A stretch of DNA of 64,000 nucleotides from Polytrichum commune (GCA_950295325.1 OX485803.1:66605554-66669553), one strand, 5' to 3'. Positions 47,655-61,100 are shown, counted from the first letter of the stretch. Notes: generated from the letters alone by a model not told the origin. Numbers and translations are program-made.

Positions 47655-49015
47655 GTTGTTCCGATCAGTAAGCGACACTAAATACAATAATTAGTGTAGT
47701 GTCTTTGGCATAGAGGGATGCTCGGGGGAGGAGAAACTCCTTTTAGCTCAAACGCAGTACACTAAATATTGTATTTAGTGTCACCAATTCTATTTGTCTC
47801 GCTCGATACGAATTGTAAGCCGTCTGTGTAGAGTCACCGACACTAATTGTAACCCTACCATTATTTGTCATTCCTAATAAAAATAAAAATAAACATTTCG
47901 GCATCGTAGGTTTACAATGTTGGAATTCCTATCACTTACTAAGTGATTTTTCTTCCAAATTTCAATCATGTATGACAATGTCTCATCACATAAATGTTAG
48001 GATGTAGAATGTATCACACTTTGTTTTAATACTTGGCATTTGGATGAGCTGAAAGCAAGTTGGTATGGCAAAATTTATAACCTTATTCATATAAAGTGTC
48101 CTTAGAGAAGTTACCACAATGATATAAAATACCATATGACACTAAAATACACTATTTTGTGTACATTGTTTGTGGTATTTAGTGTCACGTTCATAATAGT
48201 GTCACTTAACCCTATTTTGAGGCATATGCTACGTTACATTGATGGTTAACAACTTCACCATAAGTGCCACCTCATGATACTTGGCGTGCAAGTGCAATTA
48301 CTAATATCTTGGCATGAGTATGTTCAATAGTGTTATGAGGTGCATGCATGTGTTGCAAAATGGTCTACAAGGTGACTGAAGTGTACACAAATGACACTTG
48401 GCATTAATGTGCTAAACAATATTTCCTCTTGCATATGAAAATGTAAACACATGACACTTGCCATTTGAAAGCTCAAAAAGATCTTCCCCTTGCATATTAA
48501 AATAGAAGCCTACCATCTCAAGTCCCAATGTGCTACTCTAAATGTCTTTGAGACCTTCATGCATCTAGTTTAGGCCCTTCGCAAACAATGTACGTGACAC
48601 TAAATACCATACACAATGTAGTTTCAAAGAAAACTACGCTGAACATTTTATGTAGTGTCACCAATTCTAATTGTCTTGCTCAATACTAATTGTAAACCAC
48701 GGTATAGTGGCACCAACACTAAATGCTGACCCAACATTATTTGTCATTCCTTGTAAACAGTTTGGGCGATTGTCGATTTAGAGTGTTGCAATTACTGTCA
48801 CTTATCAAGTGATTTTTCATCCAAACTTCAATCATGCATGACAATATTTCATCACAAGTTGCTGACAAGAGAAGGTAGGGTTTTGGCCAATGGATGAACT
48901 CATCCATCATCCATGACAATATTCATCCTTTTATTCGTAAGAAGTGTCATCTGAAAACTTACCACAATGACATTAAATGCCATATGACACTAAATAACAT
49001 ATTTAGTGTAGTTAG
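47655..49015. repeat. Direct duplication with ACACTAAATA/TATTTAGTGT palindromes
   Basis: 47655-48185 is repeated in diverged form at about 48590-49015, in the same order: CACTAAATAC, GTCACCAATTCTA, TTATTTGTCATTCC, AAGTGATTTTTC, CCACAATGA, CATATGACACTAAA. Each copy holds inverted pairs such as ACACTAAATATTGTATTTAGTGT, which look like ends of small MITEs. Confidence 0.7.
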
Positions 49016-49018
49016 TAT

Positions 49019-49169
49019 GCCATAACATTATTCAGATCCATAATAAAGTTTTGTGGGACTAGCAATATTTTGCGGAATATTGTCCACGTTCAGTGTTAAT
49101 GTGAGGAATATTCTGTTGAATATTGTCAATCCCATATAACATTGTTATGGATCTCAATAATGTTATGGC
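49019..49169. mobile_element. Foldback MITE-like element, 151 bp
   Basis: GCCATAACATTATTCAGATCC at the left is matched by GGATCTCAATAATGTTATGGC at the right, and the arms stay similar for about 70 bp towards a short loop. No target duplication stands out. Confidence 0.75.
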
Positions 49170-51718
49170 ACACCGAAGAATATTATATAACTTTGTTGGT
49201 AAAAACTGATACTCTTAGTAATATGTCATAATAACACGTAAACTCCAAATTGTAACGCACACTAATTAAACAAACGATGTACACATTCATAAATGAACAT
49301 GTTGAGTTTGAGAAATAATTGGTTGAAGTTCAAGACTTCAAGAAAACTACCCATCATTTCATAAGAATCTATAAATTTTTCCTCAATCAATAAATTAAAA
49401 CAAAAGGTCACAAGATGTACACCCTAACCTCTATAATGTCACCTTTGGAAATGTCACTCCCTCTCTTATATCATGAAACCGTAGGGAACAAATGTTCTCA
49501 ATTTAAATTTCCTTCCTTGTTGTTACATTTCCCTCTCTTATATCATAGGTTTTGACATCAAAATAATCACCCAAAGAATTCAAACCACAAGCTTGCACGC
49601 ACCACATTGTAGTCATTGTCATTATTATCATTATTGCATTGTTGACTTTGTGTTATTCCATAGGGTCACATGCCACACTAATTCTTTATTGTCACGAACC
49701 CATGCTAACACTGCATACCTCCTTGACATCACATGCACTTTGGTTGTCAAACACGTGATATACGGGAGGTTGGAGTGTAACTAGTTGGACTTGGAAACAC
49801 TAGGATTTTGACCGATTATAGCTAGAATCTCATGGACAATGCCTCTCTTCCTACTAAGCTTGGGACCTCATTTGTGATGAGGCCCTCACCCTCCCCTCCA
49901 TAAGCCTCTTATGTCATTTTCAAGTGTGGCCAAGGTCAAAACATTACACAACACCTATTGTTTGTTTAGTTGGCCCTCAAAATATAGCAGTCAAATGCTT
50001 GAAAAGCTAAATCTCATGCTCAACGTTTTCAACATCTGACTATTATATTCTAAGGGGCCATTGAATAAATAGTAGGTGTTGAGTAATGTTATGTTATATT
50101 ATGCTTCTTTGTTTGTTTCTTTTTAAAAAAAAATCATGCCTCCAAACTCGATTTGAGCTCATGCACTTCCCAACGTGCGTGCGTGCGTGTCTTCTTCTTC
50201 TTCTTGAGATGGAAGGAAATGTTGGCATATATTGTTCTTAAATAAAGGAACATTTTTTTCTTAGAAATCACTTGAAAATGATATCCATACATTTGAGAGT
50301 TAACTTTTCAATCTCGACATGCCAAGGAACAATGTATTGGATTGTGATCATAAACAATTTACACCTAGATATTATATATTGAAATTGTATCCAAGTTTTT
50401 GAAACAATGTATTCTCAATGTACTTGATTGAAATTGCATCCTACATTCAAATTTTTCTTCATTATAATTTTTGTATCAATCATTTCAATTGAATTCTTTT
50501 AAATATTGATGAAGATGACTGTACATTTTAATGTATCAACTTACTCAATGTGGTAATTTCAAGCATGTAACTTTGGCTTAGCAATTTCTTTGACCTTTGT
50601 TCCATTTGCTTATTGTTCTAGATAAACCTATGAAAAGGTATGATCATGTTCAACCTTAAAATTGAGACCATGATAATGAAATTTTGTTCTTGCTAACTTC
50701 ATCCTCAATGGTTACTTTGAAAATACCCTTAATAAAAGTATAACTTTATTCATTTAATGACTTTTCTTCCATAGAAGTGTTAAGTTTAATTTGGGATGCA
50801 AATACGGTAAAGTATGTTCAACATAACTTCTTTTTAAGCCTTGCGATGTAATTGTATCATTACATACCTTGGTATGGAATGTTCATGATTGAAATACAAC
50901 GAGCAATCTCTTGGCATGTCAAGATGTAAACCTAAGTTGTCAAATGTATGGATGTACTTTATGTTATATCTTGTGGATATCTATGTGACAAAATACTTCA
51001 TTTTGAAGGTGCCATATGGGATGTGTAATCTCTCGTAACCAATGTCAACATGACAAGTGACACTTGAGAATCTAGACATTCATGGATATAATTAATCATG
51101 TACAAAATTAACATGCATGTAGGGTAATCTTCAAGTAATTTGTAACATTTTTTCCTTTATGTGTGAAAACACTATGTGGATTCCCTACAATCTCAACAAA
51201 AATGGTATTTGAGTATCATTCATTCAAGAGAAATAAAATCACATTGTGAAGAGCTTGAGCTCATAGTAAACAAAGTCATAAGGAAAAAAAAAAATTGGCC
51301 ACTTCTGAAAAATGACATACTTGAGCCTAAAGGAGAGACGAAAGAGAATTGTGTATCGTTTTGCATGTTTTCAAACATCGATGTTAGACAAGTGTTTGTT
51401 CATGATTTTTCTCAAGTTACCTGCACAAATGGAATACAATAGTATTGAGGACCATTACTATTTTTATTATATCATTTGAGGGCACTTTCATCATGAATAT
51501 TTCAATGGTGGGAGGGTCAAGTGTATGCCCAAATGTGTTCCTCAGTTTGTGATGCCTTTTTGGTGGTTTACATTTTGTTTTCTTTTCAAGGTAACATTTT
51601 TCCTTCTTGATCTCCATGTGCGAATTTAGCCCATGTACATCAATGAAATATTTTCTTTTGAGTGCCACTTAGTTAGAACTGCAAGTTTTTGACATTTCAC
51701 ACATAACAACTAACACAC
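49170..51718. other. Intergenic, no gene seen
   Basis: No motif-bearing frame. It includes the repeat resembling 33150-33340 (at 49290-49430), a duplicated CCCTCTCTTATATCATG phrase at about 49460 and 49530, and microsatellites (CGTG)n and (CTT)n near 50176-50204. Confidence 0.5.
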
Positions 51719-52390
51719 AAAAAATCAAAATTGTACGGACTATTCGAAATTTGACATGTAGTATGACTTGTGAAGAAAACTAACCCACAAGTCAATTGAC
51801 ATGTTAGGAATGGAAAGAAAATGTACTACTAGGCATGTGACAATGAGATGACATTTTAGATGAAAATGTAGATGTCGATTGACATTCACTTTTGTTTTTG
51901 AAAACATCACGTAACACTTTAGATTTGAAGTCGAACGTCAAATGAAATTTTGTCAAACATACACACCTAATCGGTCGTTGAAAAATATCACACAAATTTC
52001 AATCCCCTCTGTCTTGCCGGGTCAGCTTCTTTTCAGCGTTTTCTGTTTCCCTACCATACAGTAGTTGGAGAAAGTAAGCATTGAAGAGCCAACTAGCTCA
52101 GGCTAAGTGGCATTCAATTATCAAATGTTGCATGCTGATCCATCCCAAACATAGTACAAACTGACAAGGTAAGCACATGCCGAGTCTAATGAAGTCCCAA
52201 GTACCCTACAGACTGACCCTAAACCCTAAATCCTACACATAGTACAGAGTGACAAGATAAGCACAGACCAAGTCTAATCAAGTCCCAAGAGTGGAGTGGA
52301 TGATTTCCCCATGCACCTCGCATGCATGTCGTGAGCTCTCAGCCTGCCTTGTGGGTCTGGGAGCGTTTGGCACAGACACGGCAAGAGCGA
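51719..52390. repeat. Dispersed repeat R1, copy d (longest)
   Basis: Runs from AAAATCAAAATTGTACGGACTATTC to GCGTTTGGCACAGACACG with the landmarks of the family in order. It is followed by the TTTGCTAGTTGGTCGAC text seen at 45320-45345. Confidence 0.8.
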
Positions 52391-52528
52391 CTGCTATTTA
52401 GTGTCACTTGTTGTTGGTGGGTTTATGGTGAGTGGTTCCTTCGTTTGCTAGTTGGTCGACAATTTCATTGCTTGAGATTTCAATGTGCAATCCGACTTTG
52501 TACTTATTGTTATGTTGTGTTTGGTCGA

Positions 52529-52690
52529 ACTCTCAACACAAGTCCCGCAAATAGTCTTGCATAAAATGATATGGACCCGATTTCAATAGTAATTAAACAT
52601 TTCTTAGTGGTGTTTTGAGGCTCAAAAGTTGGGACCCTACCTCCATGTTGGGACTTGCTAACGTGAATGGGACTTGGGACTTGCACTACT
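52529..52690. mobile_element. Truncated relative of the MITE at 2983-3475
   Basis: Shares AACTCTCAACACAAGTCCC, CTCCATGTTGGGACTTGCTAA and GGGACTTGGGACTTG with the right half of the complete element, in the same order and orientation. Both ends are lost. Confidence 0.8.
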
Positions 52691-55458
52691 AGGATAGTGG
52701 AATGGACATTTGCACTACTGCGAATGGAATCATATTGGCAACTAGTTGGCGTGACACTTTGAGACCTCAGGGCATCTAGTTTAGGCCTTTCGCAAATAGT
52801 GTAGGTGACACTAAATACAGACTTCAGCAGCTTAGACCTGCTGAAGTATATGTGTGGATAGTGGTATAGCAAAGACTGAATTTCTTCTGAAGCTTTCATT
52901 TGCAAAAGGATTATGGAGATCTCAGATTATGGAGATTCAAGTGAAGTGAAGGAGGGACGCATTGTTGGGATTCACGTGCATATTTTTTTATTTCCGTATG
53001 ATCTGATGATTTGCAACTCAGAAGGTGACTCAAAGTGGTAGAATGCGAGAACAAAGTTTGGGGATTGCATTTGTGCAAGTTTAAGGGAATTTGCAGGCCA
53101 TTGGATACAGAGAGAGCAATCAACTCGCCTAACCTTGTCCATTTGCAAGCTTGGCGCCGGGGTTTTGGAGTCTTTTAGCTATGGGATGGTGGAACCTGGA
53201 AAACTTGATCATAGACGAGAGCAGTCAAAGGGAATAATGAATGAACTTGTTTGGATTTATGCTTGGTGATACAAGGAAGCAATACTTGCTCAAGTTGTTG
53301 CTTAAAGTGGATTCCCTTCCTTTGCCAATTTCGCCACTTCTGACTCCACCTCATCCAAGTAAGCCTTTGCAACACATGCTCCTCATTCCTGCCATTGCCA
53401 GATTGATAGTTAAATTTATTTACTCAAGGTTTTATGTGCTGCATACATTTGAAGGACCTTTAGTCAATAGACAGAGAACATACACTGTTGCAAAGGAGTT
53501 CAAGACATTCATTCACATCTTTTTGCTAGATAAGCCCTCAAAACCATGTAGCCACAAAATGTTTAGATTTATGTGTTTTTTTTTTGTTGTGTCATGGCAA
53601 CAAAGGTTTTTGATGTGGAGTTGGTGCAGAGGCGAGTGTTTGATTTGTGGCCATACAATTGATATACTGAAGTAGGTGGATGACTTGAGTAGCATATAAT
53701 TGATTCTAGGTAACATATTCAATGAAGTCTCCAATAAACCAATATTTGACCTCTATTGTAGTGATATGAATGCCTTGCAATGTGCATCCAATCTAATGGT
53801 AAATAAGTTCAGACTTGAATTTGTGGTAGCCTTGTAAGTTGAACTTGAAACTTTAGAATCCCATGTACCATATTTGTTTTTTCAATTATTTTGAGCAAAT
53901 TTTAAGCCATAGTCAATACTAGAGATCCCGAATTAGTCTAGTGGGATAAGTCAACTATAAATCTATACATGGCTTTATAAATTACTTAATGGACCCTTAA
54001 CATGGCTACTTGGGGGGTTTCCTTCTTGGACGTAGCACAATGGTGAGATTGGTGTAGCCCCCATTGGATTACCATGTGCATTCGACTATGTTTGTTATAA
54101 CTTTTGCTTCCTAGTACCTAGAGTCCCATTCTATGCATGCATTGCTTTCATCCTAGCTGGGGATGGGTATATGAGGACTTGCCACTACTTGTTTATCTAG
54201 GTTATTACATGTTATGAAGAGTCATTAAGAGACCAACATGAAATTCTTGATTTGGTGTTATGAAGGTGGTCTTCATGTGGCTTGTGTAAGGTTCATTCTT
54301 TGTCTCTGTAATACATATGTAGATTGTGGGATGTAGGGAGCATTCCTTCTTGATGCATAGCGCTTGACCTAAAGTAGAACGAATGATGTGTAATTTGTCC
54401 TCATTAGGTAATGACATAGTTGTCGCGACAAATTTGGGAAGAAAGCTTTGCTTTGTTGAGCTTAGTTGCATGAGACAAACTAGCAGTTATACCATTGCAC
54501 TTCTATAGATGGTTTTAGCTTATATTCAATAATGACCATGTGCAGGTGTTTGTAAAACTCAAAAATCAAGAATCATATGCGAATGATTTCATAGCATGCA
54601 AATCAACAATGTCTTGAAGCCAACTTGTTCAGGTAACATGGTTTTAAGCTACAAAAATTTACAGCTGTAGCTAAGCTTGAATATGCATTATGCTCACTTT
54701 ATAACGATTGTTGAGCATTTTCCATGGTGAACATGATACTTCAAAGACCAAGAGCACCAAGGGAAGTTATTTGCTTTGATCAAGTTTCCAAGATCTTTCA
54801 CTTTATCAGTTTGAATTTTGCCACATCTCTTAATTGTTCGATATGTTAATGCTTTGCGAGTGTAGTCAACAAGTTTCTTGTTATCTCATGTACAACAACA
54901 AGATGGTTGAGTTCATGACAAGCATTTAAAAAAATGTTTATTGAGCTTGCATCTAGTATATAATTCGTAACTCATTGTAAGTAGGAAATGAGATTTAAAA
55001 ATAATGCCACTCCAAATATGGGTTTTTTTACCTTGGGTATTTATATTAAAAAAATTTAGACCAACTATGGGAGGAAGAAATCCAATAAAAATGAAAATTC
55101 TCCACACCAAAAGTAATGCAAAAGAACTTGAGACTGGAGTGTGGCCTCTCAATTCCTTAGGGGTTCCTATATTCATGTCAATTTTTATTTTTATGAGGTA
55201 ATAGAACCATCTTTTTTATATTATTTCCATGTGGGAATTTGAATGTCATCATACTTGATTTGAGCTTATTAGCACGATTTTTAATTGAAGTATATCGAGA
55301 AGCCTTGTATATTGGAAACTAATATTCTAAAGTTGATCATAACCCTTGACTTTGCATCTCATTATGAGTGTGCTTGTAGGTGTATACTACTCGTTCTTCA
55401 CAAAAAGTATTTTTGACAACAATAATTTTTGGAAACCCAAAAAACACCGGTGTTGGAA
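52691..55458. other. Intergenic, no supported gene
   Basis: An open frame of 144 codons at 53241-53675 has no recognisable domain and contains a T-rich run; I do not support it as a gene. The 5' part of the kinase gene, including any 5' UTR, lies at the end of this stretch. Confidence 0.45.
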
Positions 55459-57973
55459 ATGACAAACTTTCTACGGGTACCAATGGAGATTGCAAATTTT
55501 CCCAAATTATCATTGTCAAAGGAGGTTTTGAATAGACGGCAATGTGAAAATTTGTTGGACAATTTACGCAAGGGTGTGCAAGCAATTGAAACGATCACCA
55601 ATAATTCACATGGGAAAGTCTTTCGTCGAGTGGAGGAAGACATGCTCCTCGTTGTGAACAAGGCAAAATGTGTGATAGAAGAATGTTGCAAGGATGATTG
55701 GTGTCGGGTTGTGGTGAAGCAAATGAATAACAAAGAGACCTTCAGAGAGCTTCTCGAGGACTTTGAATGTTCTTTCCACACAATGTGCAACATACTTCGC
55801 CATGTTTTTCCTAGTCGAGAACCTGAAATTTTGAAGATTGAAAGCTCTACAACATTTTTTCCAACATGCATCAATGAGGTTAAAGAGGACAATAATTCAA
55901 TGTATGAAAGGTTTTCAAAGCATTTGGAATTGTGCAAAAGTGCAAGTTGCAAGAATTGCATGCTTGTACGGTATCTAATGGGGCGAGTAAAGGGTCTTGC
56001 AAAGGCCGAAGGTGGTGAATTGGATAGCATTATCTTTCCTCATGACTATCCTCGCCCCGAATATGATAAGCCACGTGTTCCCTTGAGTGGAGGTGCATCG
56101 GGAAGCATATATTCCACACAATGGTTAGAACTTGATACTGTCACAAAGGTGATCAAAGTCAAAGGCCTAGAGCATGAAACAATCATTGGGAAAGAAGCGG
56201 GTATATTGGGAGGATTGAATCATCCGAATATCATCAAATTGTTTTGTTGTGGCTTTATGAGGGACAACAATCAAGGCAAAGAAAATGAAGAGTTTGAAAT
56301 CATCACTGAACGAGGAACTATGGACTTGTCACAGTTCTTACATCAACAAACTTCGTTCAATGAAGAAAATGCAATTGAGATTATGTTGCAAATTGCAAGT
56401 GCAATGTGCTACCTTCACGATATGAAAGTTGCCCATTGTGACTTGAAGCCTGTTAATGTTGTCTTAGCTTCAAATGATTTAGCTAGTGTGGAACATGTGC
56501 ATGTGAAGCTAGTTGATTTTGGTATTTCCAAAATTGAAGTGCCAAGCTCTTCAGAGGTGCTTATTGGTGGGAAATATGGAACGTTTGGGTATATGGCACC
56601 TGAGGTTCTTGAAACAAATTCAAAGGTAGATGTATTCAAAACTGATGTATTTAGTTTCGGCATGATGTGCTCCGAGATCATTTTAAGAAAAAGGAATTTT
56701 GATGGTGTTCATGTTCGTGACTATAAGAACTCCATCTTGAAAGGTGAGAGACCCAAACTCCCTCAAGCTTGTTTAGAAGGATTGAAATCATTGATACAAC
56801 AATGTTGGTCCACGGAACCTTCAAAAAGGCCGGTATTTCTTGATATTCTTAAGACTTTGAGAAAATTAAAGAATTATGCAATCTTCAAGAGTATCCATGA
56901 TGTTGCAACCCCCAAGCAACTCAATGAGCCCACGTTTCTTATGAGTTTTATTCCACATCCAAGGGAATGGTGGAGAAAGCTCAAATATGAATTTTTTGTA
57001 CGTATTTTGTGGGTCATCTTATTCTTGTGGCGTATGTATATCACCTTCAACCAATGCTTATCACAAATTCTATCCAAAGCTTTGAAGCTTGGTAGTAACA
57101 CCTCATTATCAAGAATCAAAGAGGAAACAAAATCCATATTGTCGAATCAAACGCTACATGAGGTGAATTTTACTTTGTCAATATTTATTTGCAAAGCAAG
57201 TTGGATGTATCTTAAACAATGGTAATATTAAAAATCTTGATAGTGTAAAACAATATAAGACCTCATGTGATTTATGAGTTTTGTTCAATATCATTGAATT
57301 AACTTGGTATGTTGACATTCTTATAGGTGGAATACAACACAAATGGGGAATCCAAATTGATTGGCTTGAAAGAAAAGATACCAAAATTGGAAAAAATCCT
57401 TCAAGATGTTGGTAGTTTGGGGTTTGTGGGCATGGGCGGAATTGGCAAGTCAACGTTTGCGGTTGCTTTAAGTGATCAAATCTCCAACCAATTTGATGCG
57501 ATGGTCTTTGTAAATGACTTCAAAGATGAAAGCTGTAGTTTGGCAGTGCGGTACAAGTTACAAAATGTGAAAGCGTTACCCAAAACCATACCATTAATAG
57601 AAGGACGAGAGATTTTGACCCAATTGCAACACACACAAAAAGTTCTTATTGTTGTAGACAATGTTGGTAAAGCAAGCCAACTCAAGGAACTATTGGGCAA
57701 TCATGAATTTCAACATGGTGATGGAAGTAAATTCATTGCCACTTCTCGTGAATGGAAGTCCTTGGAAGCATATGTACCCATGGTTGGTAAGTAGAGGTGC
57801 AAACCCTTAATGGGCAACAATCTTTGGAATTATTTTCGATGCATGCATTTTGTACAACCAACCAACCATGCTTGCCTTACTTGAAATATGTAGTTCAAGA
57901 AATCGTGAAGGCTTGTGATGGACTCCCCTTGAGTTTGGAGGTGATGGGTAGTTCCTTAAATGGGGAGAGACGT
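55459..57973 (+). pseudogene. Kinase-NB-ARC immune receptor (PNL type), broken
   Basis: Exon 1 (55459-57162, 568 codons) encodes a Cys-containing N-terminal region, then a protein kinase: glycine loop GGASGSIYS, Lys in VIKVKG, HPNIIKLF, HCDLKPVN (non-RD), DFG in LVDFGISK, and YMAPEV. A hydrophobic stretch (VRILWVILFLW) sits near its end. A GT-AG intron (57163-57326) joins in phase to exon 2, with linker and NB-ARC: Walker A GMGGIGKST, kinase-2 VLIVVDNV, ATSREW, then CDGLPLSLEV (GLPL). Such receptors sense pathogen effectors; kinase-NBS fusions are best known in mosses. Around 57791 one base is missing: VGK runs into a stop, and the frame resumes one nucleotide off at VQTLNG. At 57973 element B interrupts the gene, so no LRR region is present. 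The start is taken as the first ATG of the frame. The kinase part alone may still be expressed. Confidence 0.85.
57163..57326 (+). other. Intron between kinase and NB-ARC exons
   Basis: GTGAAT...TTATAG, 164 bp, phase 0. Removing it fuses the kinase frame directly to the NB-ARC frame, the main evidence that they are one gene. Confidence 0.8.
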
Positions 57974-58030
57974 GGGGAGTGCTATCTTATGAGCGGTGAG
58001 CAATGAGCGGTAACTTATGAGCAGTGAGGA
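57974..58030. repeat. Left terminus of element B
   Basis: GGGGAGTGCTATCTTATGAGC followed by about four degenerate GAGCGGTGAGCAAT-type units. This is the unexpanded form of the 26-copy array in element A. Confidence 0.8.
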
Positions 58031-58156
58031 AGATGAAAATTTTGGTAATAGGGCCACCAATATCCTATAACCGTGGAATTGTGGCCTTAAAAATGATGAT
58101 TTTAGGGTTTAGTAATAAGAGGGTTGAGAAGGATAAACAACATGAAGTCCAAAAAT

Positions 58157-61100
58157 TTATTCATCAGTAGTAGCACTAGACATGAAACTATCTTTTGCCT
58201 CGTCATCTATATATATTCGAGCACCTTTGCATTGCGAATTGATTTTGGAACTATAGCAAAATTCTTCATTTGGATCCGAATCTTCGAGATTCAACATTGC
58301 AATTGCAACATTCTCGGCATATGATGGGAGACGCGGGCTACGGCTTGGACTTCGTAGGAATTGTCTATGTGCCCAAAACGGGAGACATGTCCTCTTTCCA
58401 ATCATATTCCTGAAATCAAATCGATGAAACATGTAAATAATGTGAAGAAATAAAAATGAACCGATGAATTGAATGAAACGAATGAATTGAATAAAAATTT
58501 ATTGTATTAAAACTTACTCACACTCAAATTCAAGCATCTCCTCATCTGAGAGGTTATCATCTTCTTTTGTGAGATCTTGTATATTCTCCTTAGATGACCC
58601 TTCTTTCAAAACGTTTTCCAAAAGCGGTTTCAATATGTGCTCAAACATGTCATTATCACCCTCAAATGCAAGAAGATGTCTGCCACATGCGCGTGTTGCT
58701 AGGATAGAAGCTCCAGTGGAACATGTCAAATCAACAACGCGTCCATTCGATGGTGTAAACAATTCAATAAGATCTTGAAAAAAACGCGGCGATTTTTGAT
58801 ATGGCCCCCTCCAAGGTTTTCCCGATTTTTGAAGAAGCATGTTTTTTTCATCTACAAAATTGAAAAGCAAGTTTTTGCTTTTCAATCCAGTGCCAAAAAA
58901 AGTGGAGTTTGGTTGTCTCGTGGATTTTGTGGTAGTAAAATCCCTTACCAAGACATGAGCCATAAATGCCGGAGTCTACAAAAAAATATAAATTGTGTTA
59001 AAACTATATACAATGCAAATAATACCAAAATAATTAAATAGAAACAATTGTGATATGTTATACTTACGGTGTAGGTTGGAGACTCCGGATCCTTGAACAC
59101 AATGTACGAATTGAGGCAAATAAAAGTCCTAAGAACTTTCATGTTGCCGTTGTGTAAGGTTGAATTCAAAACCTTCTTGGTTTGCATATCGATAGCAGAA
59201 AATACTATGAGGACGCCATCATCAAACAAGATGGACTTGCACAAGGACATTGTTGCAACCATCCAGTTCTTGTCATATTTATTCCAAAGAGGAATTTTAG
59301 TAGGTCTATTGGAGAGGTTGAAGTCAAGACCGTCGGGAAATTGCAGAAAAACCAAGTCAACGGCAAATGGAGTCGGACTTCCCATGACATGAAATTCGTG
59401 ATTGTCTTTGAACTGAAATACCACAACATATCACAATATAAGATACAAAATAAAATCCAAATGAAAGTAAGAACATTACAGAAAATACCAAAACAATAAT
59501 ACTTACGTTTTCAAGAAATGTCCGCCATTGGATCCACTCAGGAGGGCCTACTTCAACCCCTTCAGACTTGTTATTGACAGCAGTAGATCGAGCAAAAGAG
59601 AGCGTGAGAAAGTTCTTCAGTATGAATAACTCTTTTCTCAAAACATTCGTTGGCGCACGATGAATAGCGTCATAGGTGCTCGAGTAATGGAATTCCAATA
59701 CATCGCACCCATACTTTGAACTTTCGCCTCCAAGTGGATTCTTATCCAAATCATTGGAAAGAACAAACAATTCTTTATGTTGTGAAAATTTCCGATTGAT
59801 CTTGTATTTTGGTTTCAGGAACATGTTTCTTCTTACGACGTTTTGTCTCTTTTGGTTCTGGTTCTCTAAGTTTAAGCTGCACAATTTGTGCTTGCAAAAT
59901 TGCAGTATCACGAGGATCCACATTTTTAGCATCATTTATCTGACGGATTGTCTTCTCACTTGACGGACATGCATCCTTAGGACAATCAAGATACCAACCA
60001 CAATCCTCATAGTGTGGGAACGACCAATCCAAACAAATCTCAGTAGTGAACATGCATGAATCTCCTGCACTAGTGTCACGCCAATTTGGGAAAAAACAAG
60101 GTTCCCCTATAATGCATTTATGTGGAATCAAAACATATCGAAAATACCTACACACAAAAATATTGTAAGTAAAATATTCCATGACAATTTGACAAATGGA
60201 ATCAAAAAAATCAAAAAAATAATAAGATTAGGTTGTACCTGTATAATACACGTTTCATAGCAAGATCAATCCCAACCGTTGTGTTTTTTTAACTTTTCCG
60301 CTTTGGAATTCACGATAGAATATTGAATTGAAAGCCGCAAACTTCCAGGTTTGGATATACTCGGAGAGAGTAGGCACATCTGCAGGCAACTGAAGAGGAG
60401 ATGAAAGAATACTTTGAAGATCTTCGATAGCCTTTTTTTCCAACTGTGTCCAATATGTAGACTTTGATAACCAATCATCAAGTGCAGAATCAGAGAGGGG
60501 CGATTTCGGGAAATGCAATGCATCTTTGTCAAATCTATTGCCATTCCAAAGCTTGAGCCATCCAACTTTGACTTCTGCATCCACATTACTGACAGCAACA
60601 TGATGAAGTTTCTCTTATAGCATTTCAGGCACCGAAAATGAACCCCAATGGTGCTTAACTTCTTCAAGGAAAGCAGAGGTAAGGTTGATATCGGCAATCG
60701 CTAGTTGTTTCGTAAAACTAGAAGATAACATTGCACGTTTTTTGTTGACAGCTGCGGACATTGCTTTTGAAACTCCATCTGATGTCCGTTCAAGAGGATG
60801 AGTTTCATTATACTGGTTGAGAGCAATATCGCTAGCCTCAGCAAGTTCTTGCTGAAAAATCAAACAAAAATCAATATTTATAAGTTCATATAGATGTAAT
60901 GTAAAATGAAGGTGAATAAACATAAGGCACATATTAGCAATGGTAGAAGAACTTACACTGTACATGTAATCCAAAAAAATCGGTCGTGTCAAAGAATACC
61001 AAGTTTCGACGGACTTCTCCTCACATCGTTTATAACTCTTTGGATCCAGTTGCTTTCTGAAGGAAGTCAAAGGCATGGTGCCAATACTTTGCATCCGATA

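Noticed and set aside
53150-53165. Retrotransposon primer-binding site (TTGGCGCCGGGG)
   Set aside because: No LTR end precedes it and no retroelement coding follows.
53241-53675. 144-codon plus-strand frame as a gene
   Set aside because: No start context, domain, splice support or relatives recognised; a low-complexity T run lies within it.
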